Positions 1-7,265 of a DNA stretch of 32,766 nucleotides are shown piece after piece. Positions within the stretch are counted from its first letter, which is position 1; every line of letters begins with the position of its first letter. The DNA lies in assembly GCA_947452785.1 (NCBI GenBank), contig CANGDZ010000042.1, positions 1-32,766 of the forward strand. Reading direction: 5' to 3'. Below the pieces are notes generated by a model. It was not told the DNA's origin. It ran no database searches and saw only the letters and a list, made by a program, of their open reading frames with translations. Both the position numbers and the translations under genes were made by a program. This DNA is from Comamonadaceae bacterium. GTDB lineage: Bacteria > Pseudomonadota > Gammaproteobacteria > Burkholderiales > Burkholderiaceae_C.

Positions 1-105
1 CCTTGACCTGCCCCCTACCAGCAGTAACAAATCGAAGGAACAAAGGGCGCAAACTTTGGAGACTTCCACTGACTGCTTTACTTTTTTGCTTTGACTTAGG
101 CGTTT

Positions 106-177
106 GCAGCGACAGTCCGCTTTGGGCCTGAAGCACGGGTTGATGCCACAACCGCATCGTCCGCTTATGGCGAACAG
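106..177 (+). repeat. Degenerate dispersed repeat, copy A
   Basis: This stretch aligns by eye with positions 6645-6710. Shared blocks are GGGCCTGAAG (124-133 here, 6656-6665 there), a CAACC block, and GCTTATGG followed by CGAA at the right end. It abuts the point where amino-acid ABC transporter homology starts (about 179), so it may mark a rearrangement junction. An open frame runs through it from 104, but the translation of this part resembles no protein I know. Positions 1-105 hold nothing I can identify. Confidence 0.45.
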
Positions 178-178
178 C

Positions 179-337
179 GTCGACTGGACGCTGCTGATGG
201 TGACGCACGAAATGTACTTTGCGCGCAAAGTCAGCGACCGTGTGGTCTTCATGCACCAAGGGCTGATTCACGAAGTGGGCACGCCCGACACCTTGTTTGC
301 TAACCCGCAAACGCCGGAGCTGCAACATTTTTTGTAG
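179..337 (+). pseudogene. 3' remnant of a polar amino-acid ABC transporter ATPase (GlnQ/HisP type)
   Basis: About 52 codons match only the C-terminal end of a polar amino-acid ABC ATP-binding subunit. The H-loop region VTHEM is followed by FARKVSDRVVFMHQG and the usual ending around residues GTPDTLFANPQTPE, then a stop at 335-337. Walker A, the ABC signature and Walker B are all absent, and the frame upstream of 179 is unrelated repeat-like sequence. A functional family member is about 240-260 residues, so this is a decayed gene end rather than a small gene. It probably records a deletion or recombination at the repeat joined to it. Confidence 0.75.
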
Positions 338-383
338 TCACTTCAATGGCAAATTGCAGTTTCGGGCTGCGCAATGCGCATCC

Positions 384-440
384 ACGCCATCTTGGTGCCT
401 CAAGCGCCCAAGTTGGGTCACGGCAGCGCCAAAGCCGTGC
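384..440 (+). promoter_or_regulatory. Candidate NtrC enhancer sites (two)
   Basis: Two 15-bp elements resemble the NtrC consensus GCACCA-N3-TGGTGC. Positions 384-398 read ACGCCA-TCT-TGGTGC (10 of 12 defined bases, right half perfect). Positions 426-440 read GCGCCA-AAG-CCGTGC (9 of 12). Their starts are 42 bp apart, about four helical turns. They lie roughly 110 and 65 bp upstream of the expected start of the sigma-54 promoter at 470-485, where such activators bind. A perfect TGCGCA-A-TGCGCA palindrome also sits at 368-380. This is pattern matching by eye, so a different activator is possible. Confidence 0.45.
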
Positions 441-469
441 CAATGGGTTCAAGCAGACCCTCAAAAACG

Positions 470-485
470 TGGCACAGCCTTTGCT
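470..485 (+). promoter_or_regulatory. Sigma-54 (RpoN) -24/-12 promoter
   Basis: TGGCAC, five bases, then TTGCT matches the sigma-54 consensus TGGCACG-N4-TTGCW with the obligatory GG and GC doublets at correct spacing (471-472 and 483-484). Transcription should start near 497, giving a leader of about 150 nt before the transporter gene at 650. The leader holds a perfect CATCGG-N5-CCGATG inverted repeat at 517-533. No gene occupies 338-649. The promoter would make the downstream operon dependent on RpoN and an enhancer-binding activator. Confidence 0.65.
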
Positions 486-649
486 AAATGGTAAACGGGG
501 GTAGAAGCGTTCAGCCCATCGGTTTGACCGATGAGCAGGAAATTGCCACCGACAACGAATGCCGTGGCAGGCAGCTTGTTTCGGTGTGCACGCGCGCAAC
601 GCAAGGGCTTTGTCATGGTGTGAATCACGCCATTTTTGAAGAGGTACTC

Positions 650-1642
650 ATGCCCATGCACACAGCCCCACGTCGCAGCTTCATTGCCAAGTGCTTGTTA
701 CTTAGCGCTTTTGCGCTTCAAGGTCTAGCTCACGCCGACGACAAAATCACCTTTCTCACCAGCTGGTACGCGCAGGCCGAGCACGGCGGCTTCTACCAGG
801 CGCTGGCCACGGGCTTGTACAAAAAAGCCGGGCTCGATGTCACCGTCAAGATGGGGGGGCCACAAATCAACGGCATGCAACTGCTCACCGCAGGCCAGGC
901 CGATTTGATCATGGGCTATGACTTTCAGGTCATGAGTGGGGTGGAAAAGGGCTTGCCTGTGGTGACCGTGGCCACCTCGTTCCAGAGCGATTTACAAGGC
1001 ATGTTGACCCACGACGATGTGAAGTCGCTGGCTGACTTGAAAGGTAAAACCATTTTGGTGGCCTCGTCAGGGCGTGCCAGTTGGTGGCCTTGGCTGAAAA
1101 CCAAGTACGGTTACACCGACGAGCAAAGTAAGCCCTACACCTTCAACCTGCAACCCTTCTTTTCCGACGCCAACACGGCTCAGCAAGCCTACCCTTCCTC
1201 GGAGCCCTTCCAGGCCATGAAGGGCAATTTGCCCGTCAAGTTCTTCTTGTTCGCCGACGATGGCTATCCCCCTTACGGCACCACCTTGGTGTCGACCACA
1301 GGCTTTGTCAAATCTAACCCCGATGCGGTCAAGCGCTTTGTGCGCGCCACCATGGAGGGTTGGGTGAGCTACTTCAAGAACCCAGCGCCTGGCAATGAGT
1401 TGATCAAAAAAGACAACCCCAACATGAGCGACGAGCAAATTGCGTTTGCCATCAAGCAAATGAAAGACCTCAAGGTCTTAGGCGGTGGTGACGCCGCCAA
1501 GCTGGGCGTGGGCACCATGACCGAAGCACGTTGGAAAAAAACCTACGACTATCTTGTCGGCGAAAAGTTGATCAAGCCTGAAACCCCCTGGCGCAATGCC
1601 TTCACGCTGGAGTTTGTCAAAGACCTGCGCGTGATGCCCTGA
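650..1642 (+). CDS. ABC transporter substrate-binding protein, NMT1/THI5 family
   Basis: This is a periplasmic binding protein of 330 residues that delivers a small heterocycle or related solute to the permease and ATPase encoded just downstream. The chosen start at 650 follows a GAAGAGG ribosome-binding site and gives a normal signal peptide: basic RR, a hydrophobic stretch, then a cut after LAHA near residue 29. An open frame extends upstream to 488 but lacks these signals. The mature N-terminus has the NMT1-type pattern (FLTSWYAQAEHGGFYQAL, then GLYKKAGLDV). The family includes pyrimidine-precursor (ThiY), sulfonate and nitrate binders, so the exact ligand cannot be read from sequence. The linked purine-type deaminase suggests a purine- or pyrimidine-like ligand. 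It is the first gene of the sigma-54 operon. Confidence 0.85.
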   Translation: MPMHTAPRRSFIAKCLLLSAFALQGLAHADDKITFLTSWYAQAEHGGFYQALATGLYKKAGLDVTVKMGGPQINGMQLLTAGQADLIMGYDFQVMSGVEKGLPVVTVATSFQSDLQGMLTHDDVKSLADLKGKTILVASSGRASWWPWLKTKYGYTDEQSKPYTFNLQPFFSDANTAQQAYPSSEPFQAMKGNLPVKFFLFADDGYPPYGTTLVSTTGFVKSNPDAVKRFVRATMEGWVSYFKNPAPGNELIKKDNPNMSDEQIAFAIKQMKDLKVLGGGDAAKLGVGTMTEARWKKTYDYLVGEKLIKPETPWRNAFTLEFVKDLRVMP

Positions 1643-1655
1643 CCTTGACGCAACC

Positions 1656-2522
1656 ATGACGCCCATGACGAACCCAGCACACCCACCCGCGTCAAATGTC
1701 GACGACAAACCCTGCGTTGACGTGTTGTCCGCGCACAAAACCTACGCCAATGGCACCCAAGCCCTGGCCCCGGTGAGCATGAGCGTGCGTGCGGGGGAAT
1801 TCGTCTCGTTGATTGGCCCATCGGGCTGCGGCAAAAGCACGCTGCTGAAAATGATGGCGGGCTTGCTCACACCGACCGACGGGCGCATCCGTTGGTGGCG
1901 CTCCAACTTCGACGCCGTGGGCCAGCCAGGGCGCCAACTTGCGTTTGTCTTTCAAGAGGCCACGCTCATGCCTTGGTGTCGCGTTGCCGCCAATGTGCGT
2001 TTGCCGCTGGACTTGGCCGGTGTGCCCGTGAGCGAAAGTGCGCCACGTGTGCAAGCTGCTCTGGAGCGCGTTGGTTTGGGCCCTTATGCGCAACGCTACC
2101 CCCGCGAGCTCTCGGGCGGCATGCAAATGCGCGTGTCCATTGCGCGGGCGCTGGTGACACAGCCCAACTTGTTGTTGATGGACGAGCCGTTTGGTGCTCT
2201 TGACGAAATTACCCGCAACCGCCTGGACGAAGACATACGCCAGCTCTGCAACGAACAACACCTCACCGTGGTGTTTGTCACCCACTCGGTGTACGAAGCC
2301 GCGTTCTTGTCAGACCGCGTGGTGGTGATGGCCGCGCGCCCTGGGCGCGTGCACGCCAATTACGACATTGCGCACGAGGGTCCACGCAATGCGGCCTACC
2401 GCACCAGCGACACCTTTGCGCGCCACTGCACCGACTTGTCGGCCCTGCTCTACCAAGCCAGCCTGGCCAGTGGTACCGGCGAAGAAGGCACCACGCCTGC
2501 GACCAGCGGGAGAGCCGTATGA
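1656..2522 (+). CDS. ABC transporter ATP-binding protein (SsuB/TauB/ThiZ type)
   Basis: This is the cytoplasmic ATPase powering the NMT1-type importer (288 residues). Visible motifs are Walker A GPSGCGKST near residues 54-62, the Q-loop in FVFQEATLMPW, signature LSGGMQ, Walker B LLLMDEPFGALDE and the H-loop VTHS. The C-terminal tail is longer than the minimal family length and ends in a Gly/Thr/Ser-rich stretch that may be dispensable. The gene starts 13 bp after the binding-protein stop, and its stop overlaps the permease start by 4 bp (ATGA), indicating translational coupling. A second in-frame ATG at 1665 is an equally possible start. Subfamily assignment to nitrate/sulfonate/taurine-type importers is secure; substrate is not. 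Confidence 0.88.
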   Translation: MTPMTNPAHPPASNVDDKPCVDVLSAHKTYANGTQALAPVSMSVRAGEFVSLIGPSGCGKSTLLKMMAGLLTPTDGRIRWWRSNFDAVGQPGRQLAFVFQEATLMPWCRVAANVRLPLDLAGVPVSESAPRVQAALERVGLGPYAQRYPRELSGGMQMRVSIARALVTQPNLLLMDEPFGALDEITRNRLDEDIRQLCNEQHLTVVFVTHSVYEAAFLSDRVVVMAARPGRVHANYDIAHEGPRNAAYRTSDTFARHCTDLSALLYQASLASGTGEEGTTPATSGRAV

Positions 2523-3319
2523 GCCCCTTGGTCAGATCTGAAAAGTTTTTGACTTGGTTTGCCCCCGGCTTGGTGGGCGTGCTCTTGTTGCTGGCCTGGG
2601 AAGTGACCTGCTTGCACTTGGCTGTGCCCGACTATATCGTGCCGCGCCCCAGTGTGATTGCCACCACCCTGCGACTGGACTTTGTGATCTTGATGAAGTC
2701 GCTGTGGGTGACGATGCAAATCACCTTCATGGCGTTTGTGCTGGCCACACTCATTGGCACCTTGGTTGCGTTTGTGTTTGTGCAAAGCCGCTGGATTGAA
2801 ATCAGCTTTTTCCCCTACGCCGTGCTACTGCAGGTCACACCGATTGCGGCCATTGCGCCTCTGATCATCATCTGGGTCAAAGACACCATGTTGGCGCTGA
2901 CCGTGTGCGCCACCATCATTGCTCTGTTCCCGGTCATCGCTAACACTACACTGGGCTTGCGCAGCGTCAACCCTGGCTTGGCGTCGCTGTTTCGCATGCA
3001 GCGCGCCTCCAAGTTGCAAACCCTGTTGCGCCTGCAAATTCCCACCGCCCTGCCTTATTGGTTTGCTGGACTGCGTATCTCCAGCGGCTTGTCGCTGATT
3101 GGTGCCGTGGTGGCCGAGTTTGTGGCCGGCACTGGGGGCCAGGGCGCGGGGTTAGCGTATCAAATTTTACAGGCGGGTTTTCAAATCAACATCCCGCGCT
3201 TGTTTGCCGCTTTGTTTTTAATTTCTGTCGCGGGCATTGCCCTGTTTGTGCTGATGCTGTTTGCCTCCAAGCGTGCCATTGGGCATTGGCACGACAGCGA
3301 AGCCACCGCCGAGACCTGA
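2519..3319 (+). CDS. ABC transporter permease (SsuC/TauC/ThiX type)
   Basis: This inner-membrane subunit (266 residues) forms the translocation path for the solute bound by the NMT1-type protein. It has about six hydrophobic segments and the cytoplasmic coupling region typical of BPD_transp_1 permeases, around RASKLQTLLRLQIPTALPYW followed by AGLRISSGLSLIGAVVAEF. The motif PDYIVPRPS near residue 40 is common to this importer class. It starts inside the ATPase stop (ATGA overlap) and ends 3 bp before the next gene, so the transporter and the deaminase are almost certainly one transcript. Confidence 0.88.
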   Translation: MSPLVRSEKFLTWFAPGLVGVLLLLAWEVTCLHLAVPDYIVPRPSVIATTLRLDFVILMKSLWVTMQITFMAFVLATLIGTLVAFVFVQSRWIEISFFPYAVLLQVTPIAAIAPLIIIWVKDTMLALTVCATIIALFPVIANTTLGLRSVNPGLASLFRMQRASKLQTLLRLQIPTALPYWFAGLRISSGLSLIGAVVAEFVAGTGGQGAGLAYQILQAGFQINIPRLFAALFLISVAGIALFVLMLFASKRAIGHWHDSEATAET

Positions 3320-3322
3320 CCC

Positions 3323-4690
3323 ATGACCAGCACTTTGATTCAAAACGCCAGCGCCATGCTGACCGGAGGCATCGAGGCCGAGGCACGCACCAGCGCTACC
3401 GACCTGCGCATCGAAGGCGACCGCATCACAGAGATGGGCAGCCTCACGCCGCGTGCGGGCGAGACGGTGGTGGACGCGCGTGGCTGCGTGGTCTACCCCG
3501 GCTTTGTCAACACCCACCACCACTTGTTTCAGTCGGTGTTGAAAGGCGTGCCCGCCGGGCTGAATGTGCCGCTGTTTGAATGGCTGCAATCGGTGCCCTA
3601 CCGCTATGGCCCTTACTTGGGTGAAGAGGCCATTGAGATCGCGGCAACCATCGGTATTGCCGAGTTGTTGCTGTCGGGCTGCACCACGGTGGCCGACCAC
3701 CATTACCTGTACGGCACGAACATGGGCTACGACCCCAGCGCCACATTGTTCAACGTGGCTGAGCGCATGGGCGTGCGCTTTGTGCTGCTGCGCGGAGGCG
3801 CCACCATGGGCCGCTCGTTTGCCACCGACGAGCGCCCGCCCATGCCGACCCAGCCACTGGATGTTTATTTGCGCGAGGTCGAGCACAGCACGCGCCAGTT
3901 CCACGATGCCTCGCCCCAGGCCATGCGCAAAGTGGTGATGGCGCCCACCACACCGTTTTATTCGTGCACACCCGACGAGCTGCGCGAGATGGCCCGTGCC
4001 GCGCGCAGCTTAGGCATTCGACTGCACAGCCATTTGTCAGAGACCGCCGACTACGTGCGCTTTGCGCGGGACGTGCTCAAGTCTCGCCCGGTGGACTGGT
4101 GCGCCGAACAGGAATGGATTGGCCCCGATGTGAGCTTTGCCCACATGGTGCATTTGGATGCCGAAGAAATTGCCATTTGCGGGCAAACCAAAACTGCCAT
4201 CGCCCATTGCCCGCAAAGCAATGGCCGCTTGGGCAGCGGCGTGGCCCCCGTGCAAGCCCTGGCCCAAGCCGGTGCCACCGTGAGCATCGGGGTGGACGGT
4301 GCGGCGTCCAACGAAGCCGCCGACATGGTCAGCGAGTTGCATGCGGCTTGGATGATTCATCGCGCCGTCAAAGGTGCCACCGCCCAGTCCGTCGAGACCT
4401 TGGTGCACTGGGCCACAGCCAACGGCGCCAAGGTGCTGGGGCTAGGCGACGTGGGCACACTGGCCCCCGGCATGCAGGCCGACTTGGTGCTGTATGACCT
4501 GACCCACCCACGCTACGCCGGCAACCATGACGACGCCACTGCGCCCATCACCGCAGGCGGTGCAGCCCACGTGCGCCACGCCTGGGTGGCAGGACGCACG
4601 GTAGTGTGCAATGGCCAGATACCGGGCCTGGATCTGGCCGAGTTGTCGGCGCGCGCCCGTGCTTTGGTGAAAAAAATACAGGCCTCTTAA
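3323..4690 (+). CDS. Amidohydrolase, 8-oxoguanine deaminase-like (COG0402, TRZ/ATZ family)
   Basis: This cytoplasmic metal-dependent deaminase has 455 residues, the usual length. The metal-site motifs of the COG0402 branch are visible: NTHHHLFQ near residue 65, LHSHLSE in the middle, then HMVHLD, HCPQSN and the late Asp in GVDGAASNE. The stretch ELLLSGCTTVADHHYLY resembles the characterised 8-oxoguanine/isocytosine deaminases of Pseudomonas. The enzyme would remove an exocyclic amino group from a purine- or pyrimidine-like ring and release ammonia. The neighbouring importer and Rieske oxygenase imply a catabolic route for an imported N-heterocycle. Relatives act on guanine, s-triazines or methylthioadenosine, so the product name should be read as a family label. 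No obvious defect is visible. Confidence 0.8.
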   Translation: MTSTLIQNASAMLTGGIEAEARTSATDLRIEGDRITEMGSLTPRAGETVVDARGCVVYPGFVNTHHHLFQSVLKGVPAGLNVPLFEWLQSVPYRYGPYLGEEAIEIAATIGIAELLLSGCTTVADHHYLYGTNMGYDPSATLFNVAERMGVRFVLLRGGATMGRSFATDERPPMPTQPLDVYLREVEHSTRQFHDASPQAMRKVVMAPTTPFYSCTPDELREMARAARSLGIRLHSHLSETADYVRFARDVLKSRPVDWCAEQEWIGPDVSFAHMVHLDAEEIAICGQTKTAIAHCPQSNGRLGSGVAPVQALAQAGATVSIGVDGAASNEAADMVSELHAAWMIHRAVKGATAQSVETLVHWATANGAKVLGLGDVGTLAPGMQADLVLYDLTHPRYAGNHDDATAPITAGGAAHVRHAWVAGRTVVCNGQIPGLDLAELSARARALVKKIQAS

Positions 4691-4736
4691 CAACCGTCGT
4701 TACAGCCCACACGTCATCCCTTACAAAGGTCAACTC

Positions 4737-5324
4737 ATGCGCGTTTTGGTGGTATTTTGTCATCCGGTGGAAACCAGTTTTCACGCCACACTGCACCGCG
4801 ACGTGGTGGGTACACTCACGCAGGCGGGCCATGAGGTAGACGACTTTGACTTGTACGCGGAAGGCTTCAACCCGGTGCTCTCCCGCGAAGAACGCTTGGG
4901 TTACCACGAGGTGCCCAACAACCGCGTGCCGGTCGAGGCCTACCTGCAACGCTTGGAGCGTGCCGAGGCCTTGGTGTTTTGTTTTCCCACTTGGTGCTTT
5001 GGCTTGCCCGCCATGCTCAAAGGTTTTTTTGACCGTTTGCTCATGCCCGGTGTGGCCTTTGACATCAGCGACCCCGCCCACGTCAAACCCGCCCTCACCC
5101 ACATCCGACGCATCAGCGCCGTGGTGACCTACGGACGCCCGCGTTGGATGGCCTGGTACATGGGCGACCCACCCCGGCGCGTGATCACACGCTACCTGAG
5201 GGTGCTGGCCGGCCCGGGCGTCAAAATTGACTACCACGCCCGTTACCACATGAACACAGCCACGCCCACGCAGCTCACCCGCTTTCGCGATCGCGTGCGT
5301 GAGGCCATGCTCAAATTTGCTTGA
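4737..5324 (+). CDS. Flavodoxin-like NAD(P)H oxidoreductase (NQO1/MdaB/KefF family)
   Basis: A 195-residue soluble flavoprotein with the PF02525 flavodoxin-like fold. The N-terminus MRVLVVFCHPVETSF is the phosphate-binding strand and loop, and FCFPTWCFGLPAMLKGFFDR is the family hallmark around residues 81-100. Such enzymes pass two electrons from NAD(P)H through FMN or FAD to quinones or similar acceptors. It lies 46 bp after the deaminase and 89 bp before the Rieske oxygenase, so it could reduce a pathway intermediate or keep a reaction product reduced. It lacks the iron-sulfur cluster a normal oxygenase reductase uses, so it is not an obvious partner for the oxygenase. The ribosome-binding site is weak (AAAGGTC). 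Confidence 0.75.
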   Translation: MRVLVVFCHPVETSFHATLHRDVVGTLTQAGHEVDDFDLYAEGFNPVLSREERLGYHEVPNNRVPVEAYLQRLERAEALVFCFPTWCFGLPAMLKGFFDRLLMPGVAFDISDPAHVKPALTHIRRISAVVTYGRPRWMAWYMGDPPRRVITRYLRVLAGPGVKIDYHARYHMNTATPTQLTRFRDRVREAMLKFA

Positions 5325-5413
5325 ATGAGTTTTCAACCCTCAAGAGTAGAAGCGTTCACCTGCATGGGGCAGGTCGGAAATTGCTCTTGCTTCGTCCCTT
5401 AAGGAGCGCCTCT

Positions 5414-6457
5414 ATGCTGGTCACGCAACAACCTGTTTTCAGAAAATTCTGGCACGCCGTAATGCCGCTGTCGCAGCTCGCCGACGGACCCAAACCGTTC
5501 ACCCTGCTTGGTGAAAACTTGGTGCTGTTCATCGACGACAACGGCCAGCCTGCCGCCTTGCAAGACCGCTGCTGTCACCGCACGGCCAAATTATCCAAAG
5601 GCTGGTGCGTGGACAAAGAAGGACAAGCCTGTGGCCAAGGTAGCATCCGCTGCGGCTACCACGGCTGGACCTATGACCGAACAGGCAAGGTCGTGCAAAT
5701 CGTGCAGTACGACGCTGACCGTGCCATCCCACCCGACTACTGCACAAAGGCCTACCACTGCACGGCGCGCTACGGCTATGCCTGGGTGGCGCTGGAAGAT
5801 CCGGTGGCCGACATTCCACCCATCCCCGAATTTGACGCGCCCGGCTGGCGAACGATTTACCAGTTCTACGAAACCTGGGCCACCAGCCCCGTGCGTGCGC
5901 TGGAAAACAGCTTTGACAACTCGCACTTCAGCTTTGTGCATCGCGCCACCTTTGGCGTGGCGGCCTCACCCAAGCCCAGCAAGTACGAGCTGGTGGACAA
6001 CGAGGAAGGTTTTTATGCCGAGACCATCATCCAGGCCGTTAACCCCGAGCAGTTTCAACAAATCAGCGGCGTGAGCGAACCCATCACCACGCGTCACATG
6101 CGCAACGCCTACTTCTTGCCGTTCTCTCGCCGCTTGGACATCGAGTACCCCTCGGGCATTCGCCACATCATCATCAACTGCTTCACCCCGATTGACGACG
6201 GCCACATTCAGCTGTGCCAATGGCTGTTTCGCAACGACACCGAAGCCGAGTGCCCCGAAGCCATGCTGGTGCACTTTGACGAAGTCATCACACGCGAAGA
6301 CAAAGACATCTTGGAGTCCACCGACCCCGACGCCATGGTCGACCTGCGCCGTCGGGGGGTGGAGTACTCGATGGACTCTGACCGACCCGGTATTATGATT
6401 CGCAAAAAATTAATGGAACTGCTTGCCAAAAATGGCGAAGAAGAGGTACATCGCTAA
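5414..6457 (+). CDS. Rieske non-haem iron oxygenase, alpha subunit
   Basis: A 347-residue aromatic-ring or N-demethylating oxygenase. The Rieske [2Fe-2S] ligands are in RCCHRTAKL and CGYHGWTYD, and the mononuclear iron site is in ENSFDNSHFSFVH, with the late acidic ligand plausibly in REDKDILESTD. Overall layout and spacing recall monooxygenase-type Rieske proteins such as purine N-demethylases, which fits the purine-type deaminase upstream; that comparison is from memory. The start at 5414 has AAGGAG 8 bp upstream. An alternative frame opening at TTG 5321 adds residues that look unrelated and overlaps the previous gene end. No dedicated reductase or ferredoxin gene is adjacent, so electrons must come from elsewhere. 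It is the last gene of the operon. Confidence 0.85.
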   Translation: MLVTQQPVFRKFWHAVMPLSQLADGPKPFTLLGENLVLFIDDNGQPAALQDRCCHRTAKLSKGWCVDKEGQACGQGSIRCGYHGWTYDRTGKVVQIVQYDADRAIPPDYCTKAYHCTARYGYAWVALEDPVADIPPIPEFDAPGWRTIYQFYETWATSPVRALENSFDNSHFSFVHRATFGVAASPKPSKYELVDNEEGFYAETIIQAVNPEQFQQISGVSEPITTRHMRNAYFLPFSRRLDIEYPSGIRHIIINCFTPIDDGHIQLCQWLFRNDTEAECPEAMLVHFDEVITREDKDILESTDPDAMVDLRRRGVEYSMDSDRPGIMIRKKLMELLAKNGEEEVHR

Positions 6458-6547
6458 TTATGTAGGGCTTTATTTTCTCATTTGTCTTTACCCCAATTTC
6501 AAATACAAATACAAAAAATTGTCATGGACTCCCAGAAAGTTGCCCAT

Positions 6548-6745
6548 GGCGAACGGCTACTTCGCTTCAAGTTGAGTAACTAATATCACCAAGTCAAACA
6601 ACCGCTTTTCGGGACGAGATCAGCCCGTAATGGCGAAAGCCTGGCGGGCTGCTTAGGGCCTGAAGGACCGATTAGTGCTTCAACCTTGAAGGTCTGCTTA
6701 TGGACGAAACCGGGTGCTGACAAATTGGCGGCGAACGGCTCCTAA
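6548..6745 (+). repeat. Degenerate dispersed repeat region, copy B, in a 440-bp gene-free stretch
   Basis: Positions 6458-6897 hold no credible gene. Positions 6645-6710 align with the repeat at 106-177 (shared GGGCCTGAAG, CAACC and GCTTATGG blocks). An 11-bp direct repeat GGCGAACGGCT occurs at 6548-6558 and 6730-6740, each followed by related sequence ending in a GTTGAGT- or GTTTGAGT-type block. This looks like remnants of a short repeated element. I see no transposase, no clear terminal inverted repeats and no convincing attC structure. Confidence 0.4.
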
Positions 6746-6923
6746 CGCGACGTTTGAGTCACTTGCCTCCCCTGGCCGCACAACCAAAAAGTTGATTTCG
6801 AGTACAACGTAAAGTTCGCATCGTCAGTGACTTTCCGCATCAAAAAAATCTACTGAAACAAGTATGTCTGACACATACAAAATGTTCTAACCGAGTTTTA
6901 AGTTTGATTTCTTTGCTGCAACG

Positions 6924-7175
6924 CTAAATCCATCTTGCCCTGTTCTGTGAACCGCCACCATGGAAGGGATTCGCTTTTGTCATAGAGTGCTGCACAGAGA
7001 GCAAGGTGTAATAAACGCAGGGGTCATAGCGATGACCCATCGTGACTTTCAACTCATTGAACATCTTGAGCGGATCTCGACCCTCTAAATCTTCAGGAAA
7101 ACCAATCCCAATGGACATCAAGTCGGCAGCGATGGCTTTTCCGATTTTCGGTAGATCCGTTAGATTTGCAACCAT
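6924..7175 (-). CDS. Helix-hairpin-helix protein of the Cdd1 (PF11731) family, apparently frameshifted near the 3' end
   Basis: A small (83-residue) protein matching the Cdd1 family: an HhH motif in LTDLPKIGKAIAADLMSIGI, a linker with GRDPLKMFNEL, and the conserved RYDPCVYYTLLSVQ block. ATG 7175 is preceded by GAGG at good spacing; a TTG at 7190 is the other option. After residues KANPF the reading frame gives an unusual tail. Shifting by one base near 6962-6966 restores a typical family ending, PWWRFTEQGKMDLAL, which runs to a stop at 6898-6900. A single-base deletion (or sequence error) is therefore likely. The family is thought to bind DNA or act in stress responses, but its function is poorly defined. 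It is monocistronic. Confidence 0.7.
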   Translation of the reverse strand: MVANLTDLPKIGKAIAADLMSIGIGFPEDLEGRDPLKMFNELKVTMGHRYDPCVYYTLLSVQHSMTKANPFHGGGSQNRARWI

Positions 7176-7265
7176 TTTGGCCTCGGTCAATTGAAATCAC
7201 CCACATTTTGTCTGAATGCGAAGCCACGCTTTAGCCCACGAAAACTCTAGGTCTTTACTTTTTTT

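Noticed and set aside
488..649. N-terminal extension of the NMT1-type binding protein back to 488.
   Set aside because: It lacks a ribosome-binding site, lies in the sigma-54 leader and would bury the signal peptide; the start at 650 has all expected signals.
4548..5336. Minus-strand open frame of 262 codons opposite the flavodoxin-like gene.
   Set aside because: The opposite strand encodes a clear PF02525 protein; the antisense product has no family features.
6601..6790. Possible integron attC site or IS remnant in the gene-free stretch.
   Set aside because: Sequences such as CCTAAC and GTTTGAG occur, but they do not pair in the attC arrangement, and there are no terminal inverted repeats or transposase fragments.
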